A DNA stretch of 9,373 nucleotides from CAYGZA01 sp964354135 (GTDB lineage: Bacteria > Planctomycetota > Planctomycetia > Pirellulales > Thermoguttaceae), in assembly GCA_964354135.1 (NCBI GenBank), contig CAYGZA010000277.1:1-9373 (forward strand), in the 5' to 3' direction. The stretch's first letter is position 1. Every line of letters starts with the position of its first letter. The notes beneath the pieces were generated by a model. That model saw only the letters and a list, made by a program, of their open reading frames with translations. It was not told the DNA's origin and searched no databases. This document shows, in pieces, positions 5,207 through 9,373 of the stretch. A program made the position numbers and the translations under genes.

Positions 5207-5232
5207 CCCCTCTCCCGCGGACGGGAGAGGGG
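5207..5232. repeat. Perfect 11-bp hairpin repeat
   Basis: CCCCTCTCCCG (5207-5217) pairs perfectly with CGGGAGAGGGG (5222-5232) around CGGA. The preceding CCCTCACCCC text and the arms match a repeat type found dispersed in spacers of many unrelated bacterial genomes, from general knowledge. There is no T tract and it lies about 100 bases before nadB, so I read it as a REP-like repeat rather than a terminator. Confidence 0.6.
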
Positions 5233-5333
5233 AGTTGTTGTTGGACGGCCGCTTACGAGCTGCAACCAGCAGGCCGCGCGGTCGATGAACGATACCGCGA
5301 CACGGCCCAAGTGTCCCCTGCCGGTCACCACCA

Positions 5334-6965
5334 ATGTCTCTACACATTCCGCGATATCTTGCCCCGTTTCATCCCAAGCAGGTCCCCCACTTCTTTACCG
5401 ACGTGCTGATCGTCGGGAGCGGTCTGGCCGGCCTTCGGGCCGCCCTGGCAGTGGACCCGAAACTTGCGGTCTTGGTGTGTACCAAGGACAGCCTGCTGGA
5501 GTCCAACAGTGCGTACGCCCAGGGGGGGATCGCGGCGGTTCTGGATCCGCAGGACCGCTTCGAGGACCACGTTGCCGACACCCTGGAGGCCGGCGGGCCA
5601 CTCTGCGACCGGGAGGTCGTCGAGCACGTGGTCCGCGAGGCCCCGAAGCGGATCCAGGAGCTGATCGCTTGGGGAACGCGGTTCGATCGCGCCGATGACG
5701 GCCTCGACCTCTCCCGCGAGGGAGGCCACGGCCGCGACCGCATCGCCCATGCCCTGGGGGATGCCACGGGAAAGGAAGTGATGCGGGCGGTGACCGCCCG
5801 GCTGGAGAAGGCCGAGAACGTCAACGTCTGGGAGCACACCTTCACGGTGGATTTGCTCACCCACGACGGCGTCTGCCGCGGGGCCCTGGTCTGGAATCGG
5901 CAGCACGGCAAGACGCTCGTCTGGGCCAAGCAGACGGTCCTGGCCACCGGGGGAGCGGGACAGATTTATCGGGAGACGACGAATCCCGACGTGGCCACCG
6001 GCGACGGCATGGCGATGGCCTACCGGGCCGGGGCGGAGCTGCGGGACATGGAGTTCATGCAGTTTCACCCCACGGTGCTGTACATCGCCGGGAGCAGCCG
6101 GGATTTGATTACGGAGGCCATGCGGGGCGAAGGGGCCCATTTGGTCGACCGCTTCGGTCATCGCTTCATGGGCGAGTATGACCCGAGGGGCGAGTTGGCC
6201 CCCCGCGACGTGGTCAGTTGGGCGATCGTCAGCCAGATGGAGAAGACGCGGCACCCGAACGTTTACCTCACGCTCACCCATCTGGAGCCGAAATGGGTCC
6301 TGAGCCGGTTCCCCGGGATCGCCGCGATCTGCGCGAAATTCGACATTGACATCACCCGGGACCGCATTCCCGTGCGGCCGGGGGCCCACTACATGATGGG
6401 CGGGGTGACGGTCGACTTGGAGGGCCGCACGACGATCCCCGGCTTATGGGCCGCCGGGGAAGTCACGGCCACCGGGCTGCACGGGGCCAACCGCCTGGCG
6501 TCCAACAGCTTGCTGGAATCGATGGTGTACGGGGCGCACGTCGGCGAGGGGGTCTCGCGGGAGGCGGCCCGCCTGAACGACTCCTTCCACGCCCTGGCGT
6601 TGGAGAACGCCCGCTCGGCGCCAGCCCGGCAGGTGCTCAACGTGCCCGACATCCGCAACGCGCTCAAGGCGCAGATGTGGCGGAGCGTGAGTGTCCGCCG
6701 CGATGCCGACGGGCTCGGGGAAGCGCTCGGGAACATCGACCACTGGTGCCGCTACGTTTGGCCGCACCAGTTCTCGAGGCCGCTCGGCTGGGAGCTCCAG
6801 AACATGCTTTGCGTGGCGCGGCTGATGATCTCGGCGGCCCTGGAGCGGGATGAGACGCGGGGCTGCCACGTGCGGACCGATTTCCCGCAGCGGGACGACC
6901 GGCACTGGCTCCGCCACGTTGCGTTCAGCCGGGAAAGCGAACCATCCCCCACTTCAGCAACGTAG
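5334..6965 (+). CDS. nadB: L-aspartate oxidase
   Basis: The gene encodes 543 residues. This cytoplasmic FAD enzyme oxidises L-aspartate to iminoaspartate, which quinolinate synthase (NadA) condenses with dihydroxyacetone phosphate in de novo NAD synthesis. The dinucleotide-binding GSGLAG lies at 28-33 after DVLIV. NSAYAQGGIAAV is the conserved FAD segment, and ATGGAGQIY and GEVTATGLHGANRLASNSLLE are family hallmarks. Active-site residues corresponding to E. coli NadB H244, R290, H351 and R386 are present as H245, R291, H352 and R387. The C-terminal helical domain is complete (ALKAQMWRSVSVRRDADGL). The length is normal. The ATG at 5334 gives the usual short N-terminal extension before the FAD fold but lacks a Shine-Dalgarno. 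nadA and nadC are not in the window; the gene appears monocistronic. The stop codon sits inside a perfect hairpin. Confidence 0.96.
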   Translation: MSLHIPRYLAPFHPKQVPHFFTDVLIVGSGLAGLRAALAVDPKLAVLVCTKDSLLESNSAYAQGGIAAVLDPQDRFEDHVADTLEAGGPLCDREVVEHVVREAPKRIQELIAWGTRFDRADDGLDLSREGGHGRDRIAHALGDATGKEVMRAVTARLEKAENVNVWEHTFTVDLLTHDGVCRGALVWNRQHGKTLVWAKQTVLATGGAGQIYRETTNPDVATGDGMAMAYRAGAELRDMEFMQFHPTVLYIAGSSRDLITEAMRGEGAHLVDRFGHRFMGEYDPRGELAPRDVVSWAIVSQMEKTRHPNVYLTLTHLEPKWVLSRFPGIAAICAKFDIDITRDRIPVRPGAHYMMGGVTVDLEGRTTIPGLWAAGEVTATGLHGANRLASNSLLESMVYGAHVGEGVSREAARLNDSFHALALENARSAPARQVLNVPDIRNALKAQMWRSVSVRRDADGLGEALGNIDHWCRYVWPHQFSRPLGWELQNMLCVARLMISAALERDETRGCHVRTDFPQRDDRHWLRHVAFSRESEPSPTSAT

Positions 6966-6978
6966 TGAAGCTACGTTG
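6958..6978. repeat. Perfect hairpin over the nadB stop codon
   Basis: CAACGTAG (6958-6965) pairs perfectly with CTACGTTG (6971-6978) around TGAAG. The nadB TAG is the last triplet of the left arm, so the final codons and the stop derive from the palindrome. There is no T tract. It could stabilise the mRNA 3' end, weakly terminate, or be a dispersed repeat inserted at the gene end. Confidence 0.6.
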
Positions 6979-7001
6979 GCGTGCGCCACAACGCAGGCGG
7001 A

Positions 7002-7026
7002 GGCCGATTCCGGCCGCCGGTCGGCC
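7002..7026 (+). terminator. GC-rich hairpin downstream of nadB
   Basis: GGCCGA (7002-7007) pairs with TCGGCC (7021-7026) with a further CCGG/CCGG inside. It lies about 40 bases after the nadB stop and ahead of the next promoter. It lacks a T tract, so it may be a weak or Rho-assisted terminator, or only a structured spacer. Confidence 0.25.
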
Positions 7027-7101
7027 GGGGGCTCGAATACAGTCCTTGATTGGGGGGGTTGTTTCCCTCACAGGTACGGTGATAATGCCTTTCGCTGCCT
7101 A

Positions 7102-7129
7102 TAGCAAGGCAAAATGGGCCTGCTATAAT
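7102..7129 (+). promoter_or_regulatory. Extended -10 promoter of the transporter operon
   Basis: TGCTATAAT (7121-7129) is a perfect extended -10 (TGn plus TATAAT). The weak TAGCAA (7102-7107) is at -35 spacing of 16. The predicted start is near 7136, giving a leader of about 75 nt to the ABC ATPase. An inverted repeat, TGCCTT (7086-7091) with AAGGCA (7106-7111) plus inner GCT/AGC, overlaps the -35 and could be an operator. Confidence 0.55.
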
Positions 7130-7209
7130 GGCCGCTTGTATCATGCCGGGGTCGGGTTCGTCCTGCCCCACGATCTTACCTGAAACTCTTGCGCGCGGAG
7201 CCAATCCCC

Positions 7210-7950
7210 ATGAATCAACAGCAAGGTCCTGCCATGATCGAGGCCGTCGGGCTGTCGAAGTACTATGGCGATTTTGCTGCCGTCGAGGACATCTCGTTCA
7301 AGGTGCACCAGGGCGAAGTGGTGGCCTTCCTGGGCCCCAACGGTGCCGGGAAGAGCACGACGATGAAGCTCTTGACGGGCTACCTTGCCCCTTCGGCGGG
7401 TGTGGCTCGGATCGCGGGCCACGACATGGCCACTGATCGTGTGGCCGGCTCCTCACGGCTGGGATACCTTCCGGAAAACGGGCCCCTCTATCCCGACATG
7501 ACTCCCCGCAGCCTCCTCTCCTTCTTCGCTGAGGCTCGGGGCCTTGTGGCGCAGCGCAAGCGGGAGCGCATCGAGGCGGTGGTCGAGTTGTGCGCCCTGG
7601 GGAGCGTGATCGGCAAGCCGATCGGAAAGCTCTCCCGCGGGTATCGCCAGCGCGTAGGCATGGCCCAAGTGCTCCTGCACGAGCCGGACGTCCTGGTCCT
7701 CGACGAGCCGACGGCCGGGCTGGATCCGAACCAGATCCACGACGTCCGCGAGACGATCCGCAAGCTCGGCCAGCGGAAGACGATCCTCCTGTCGACGCAC
7801 ATCCTGCAGGAGGTCGAGGCGATGGCCCGCCGGGTGCTATTCATCGACGAGGGGCGGCTGGTCTTCGACGGGTCGATCGCCGAGCTGACCCGCAGCGGGA
7901 AACGCTTGGATGAGGTCTTCCGCGAAATGACCAGCGCCCCGGCGGCCTGA
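7210..7950 (+). CDS. ABC transporter ATP-binding protein, GldA-like
   Basis: The gene encodes 246 residues. It is a cytoplasmic ATPase that drives an ABC-2 type transporter. Walker A is GPNGAGKST (42-50), the Q-loop region is around GYLPENGPLYPDMT, the signature is LSRGYRQ (141-147), Walker B is VLVLDEPTAGLDP (D165, E166), and the H-loop is STH (H197). YLPENGPLYP and the short C-terminal tail resemble GldA/NatA-type ATPases. The start is either 7210 (GGAG nine bases upstream) or 7234 (AAGG before GCC-ATG, giving 238 residues beginning MIEAV, the more typical start of the family). An apparent earlier start at a TTG (7189) is unlikely. The next gene, 59 nt downstream, is its membrane partner, so this is an operon read from the extended -10 promoter. 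The substrate is unknown. Planctomycetes do not glide by the Gld route known in Bacteroidetes, so gliding function should not be assumed. Confidence 0.93.
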   Translation: MNQQQGPAMIEAVGLSKYYGDFAAVEDISFKVHQGEVVAFLGPNGAGKSTTMKLLTGYLAPSAGVARIAGHDMATDRVAGSSRLGYLPENGPLYPDMTPRSLLSFFAEARGLVAQRKRERIEAVVELCALGSVIGKPIGKLSRGYRQRVGMAQVLLHEPDVLVLDEPTAGLDPNQIHDVRETIRKLGQRKTILLSTHILQEVEAMARRVLFIDEGRLVFDGSIAELTRSGKRLDEVFREMTSAPAA

Positions 7951-7957
7951 GTTCCCC

Positions 7958-7983
7958 TCGAAAGAGATCAATCGAAAGAGATC
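7958..7983. repeat. 12-bp direct repeat in the operon gap
   Basis: TCGAAAGAGATC occurs at 7958-7969 and 7972-7983, separated by two bases, in the 59-nt gap between the ATPase and the permease. It looks like a small local duplication, and the function is unknown. A GGTGGAAG segment just after it probably serves as the ribosome binding site for the ATG at 8010. Confidence 0.6.
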
Positions 7984-8009
7984 CATAAGACCCAAGCCTG
8001 GTGGAAGCC

Positions 8010-9373
8010 ATGAACGGGAAGGTTTTGCTCGCGGTATTCAAGCGGAACTTCGTCAGCTACTTCGCCAGCCCCACCGGCTACGCGTTCATCACGGTGTTCG
8101 TGTGGCTGTGCGTGTTTGCCGCGTTCTGGCCGAACGACTTCTTCAACAACAACCTGGCCAGCCTGGAGCAGCTCAACAAGTACTTTCCGTTCATCATGCT
8201 GGTCTTCATTCCGGCGATCACGATGAGCGTCTGGGCGGACGAGCGCCGCCAAGGGACCGACGAGCTGCTCTTGACCATTCCGGCCAGCGATCTGGACATC
8301 GTGCTCGGGAAGTACCTGGCCGCGGTCGCGATCTACACCGTCGCCCTCGTCTTCTCGCTCGTGTGCAGCTACGCGGTCCTGAGCATCCTCGGGAGTCCCG
8401 ACTTCGGGTTGTTTCTGGCGACCTACGCCGGCTATTGGCTGGTGGGTCTGGCGATGCTGGCGATCGGCATGGCCGCTTCCTTCTTGACGGGCAACCTGAC
8501 GGTGGCCTTCATCCTGGGGGCGCTTTTCAACGTGCCGCTGGTGCTGGCCGTGTGGGCCGATTCGATCCTCAGCCGCGACGCCGGCCTGCTGGTCAAGCAG
8601 TGGAGCATCGGCGAGCAGTTCCGCGATTTCGGCCGCGGCATCGTCACGCTCTCCGGGGTCGTCTACTTCGGCATGCTCGTGGCGGCGATGCTCTACATCA
8701 GCATGGTGCTCATTGCCCGGCGGCACTGGGTCCGCGACAAGGACTGGTACCTCCAGGCCGGGCATTTCACGGTGCGGGCCGCCTGCCTCGCGGTTGCGGC
8801 CATCGGCCTGAGCGTCCTGCTCCATTATCACGACCTGCGGCTGGACGCCACCAGCGAGCGGCTCAGCTCCCTATCGGGCAAGACGCGGGAGCTATTGGGT
8901 GAGCTGAACCCGTCCCGGCCCGTGCAGATCGAGGCGTTCATCAGCCCCGCCGCGCCGGAAAGCTACGTGCAAGCGCGGCTGAACCTGGTCTCGGTGCTCC
9001 AGGAGCTGGCGGCCCGCGGCGGCGGCAACGTCCAACTGCGGATCAACAACACGGAGCTCTTCAGCGAAGAAGCGGTGCGGGCCGAGAAGCGCTTCGGCAT
9101 CGCCCCGCGCAAGGTCCGGCTCCAGACCCGCGGCCAGTTCAGCGAAGACCAGGTCTTCTTGGGCGTGGCGTTCACCTGCGGGCTGCAAAAGGTGGTGCTG
9201 CCGTTTATAGATCGCGGGGTGCCTATCGAGTACGAGCTGGTGCGGTCGTTGGCAGCCGTCACGCAGCAGAAGCGGAAGCGCGTGGGCGTTCTCCGCACCG
9301 ACGCCCCGGTGCTGGGCGGCTTCGAGGGTTCCATGGGATTCAGCGAGGAATGGCCGATCGTCAAGGAGCTGAA
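8010..9373 (+). CDS. GldF-GldG fusion, ABC-2 permease plus auxiliary domain (partial)
   Basis: The reading frame is open from ATG 8010 to the end of the window, 454 codons without a stop, so the gene is truncated by the window edge. Residues 1 to about 240 are an ABC-2 permease of the GldF type with six hydrophobic segments (roughly 24-40, 58-75, 102-127, 132-159, 164-184, 217-236) and the typical DERRQGTDELLLTIP cytoplasmic loop (about 77-91). A seventh helix (about 255-273) leads into a GldG-like extracytoplasmic domain beginning near DLRLDATSERLSSLSGKT and continuing with an IEAFISP strand (ABC_transp_aux family). In flavobacteria GldF and GldG are separate proteins; fused forms annotated Gldg family are known in planctomycetes. 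It forms the membrane part of the transporter with the upstream ATPase. The start is the first ATG after the ATPase and leaves the usual short cytoplasmic N-terminus. Confidence 0.9.
   Translation, partial: MNGKVLLAVFKRNFVSYFASPTGYAFITVFVWLCVFAAFWPNDFFNNNLASLEQLNKYFPFIMLVFIPAITMSVWADERRQGTDELLLTIPASDLDIVLGKYLAAVAIYTVALVFSLVCSYAVLSILGSPDFGLFLATYAGYWLVGLAMLAIGMAASFLTGNLTVAFILGALFNVPLVLAVWADSILSRDAGLLVKQWSIGEQFRDFGRGIVTLSGVVYFGMLVAAMLYISMVLIARRHWVRDKDWYLQAGHFTVRAACLAVAAIGLSVLLHYHDLRLDATSERLSSLSGKTRELLGELNPSRPVQIEAFISPAAPESYVQARLNLVSVLQELAARGGGNVQLRINNTELFSEEAVRAEKRFGIAPRKVRLQTRGQFSEDQVFLGVAFTCGLQKVVLPFIDRGVPIEYELVRSLAAVTQQKRKRVGVLRTDAPVLGGFEGSMGFSEEWPIVKEL

Larger units (their letters stand above)
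4845..5333. other. Gene-free spacer between methyltransferase and nadB
   Basis: About 490 bases hold no supported coding frame. They contain the methyltransferase promoter candidate, a GGCAGGC/GCCTGCC inverted repeat (4980-4986 with 5002-5008), and the perfect hairpin at 5207-5232. No Shine-Dalgarno precedes the nadB ATG and no clear sigma-70 promoter for nadB is visible to me. Confidence 0.5.

Noticed and set aside
5207..5232. Intrinsic terminator
   Set aside because: There is no T tract on either side and no gene ends next to it; it fits a dispersed repeat better.
5340..6389. Long open frame antisense to nadB
   Set aside because: It is a high-G+C shadow of a securely identified gene, with Pro/Arg/Gly-rich composition and no ribosome binding site.
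7968..8831. 287-codon minus-strand frame opposite the permease gene
   Set aside because: It is rich in His, Gln, Asp and Arg, the usual antisense of hydrophobic membrane codons; the plus-strand frame clearly encodes GldF-GldG.

Overview
The window looks like chromosomal DNA from a planctomycete, most likely of the Pirellulales type. The grounds are high G+C with lower-G+C islands, a secreted RCC1-repeat protein with a PEP-CTERM sorting tail, a fused GldF-GldG ABC transporter protein, and gene-free stretches full of short perfect hairpins. This is inference from gene content; no rRNA or other taxonomic marker is present.

Left part (1-2676), accessory DNA with all genes on the minus strand. 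Bases 1-415 hold no credible gene but carry a cluster of inverted repeats. Two unknown genes (977-1441 and 416-913) follow. They are bounded upstream by what reads as a complete integron attC site (about 1442-1567), with R'/R'' ends, a 17-bp L stem carrying two extrahelical bases, and 6+6 nt unpaired spacers. Downstream is a second, 3'-truncated attC whose R'' overlaps the stop codon of 416-913. The pair therefore appears to be one two-gene gene cassette. Next come a REP/RAYT-like palindrome (1604-1648), a low-complexity unknown gene with a 24-bp triplicate repeat (1632-2195), and a small helix-turn-helix protein of the phage small-terminase-like type (2299-2676).

Middle part (2677-5333). A seven-bladed RCC1-type PEP-CTERM protein (2931-3869, plus) converges on an orphan beta-class DNA methyltransferase (3939-4784, minus). 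Upstream of the methyltransferase is a 17-codon reading frame with a strong ribosome binding site. It is in frame with the methyltransferase and separated from it by one TAG. About 490 bases without a gene follow, including a perfect 11-bp hairpin repeat.

Right part (5334-9373), core genes on the plus strand. L-aspartate oxidase (nadB, all four expected active-site residues present) makes iminoaspartate for NAD synthesis. After a gap with hairpins and a good extended -10 promoter come a GldA-like ABC ATPase and a GldF-GldG fusion cut by the window end. The last two form a transporter operon. The strongest unusual signals are the two-gene integron cassette and the amber-interrupted leader of the methyltransferase.
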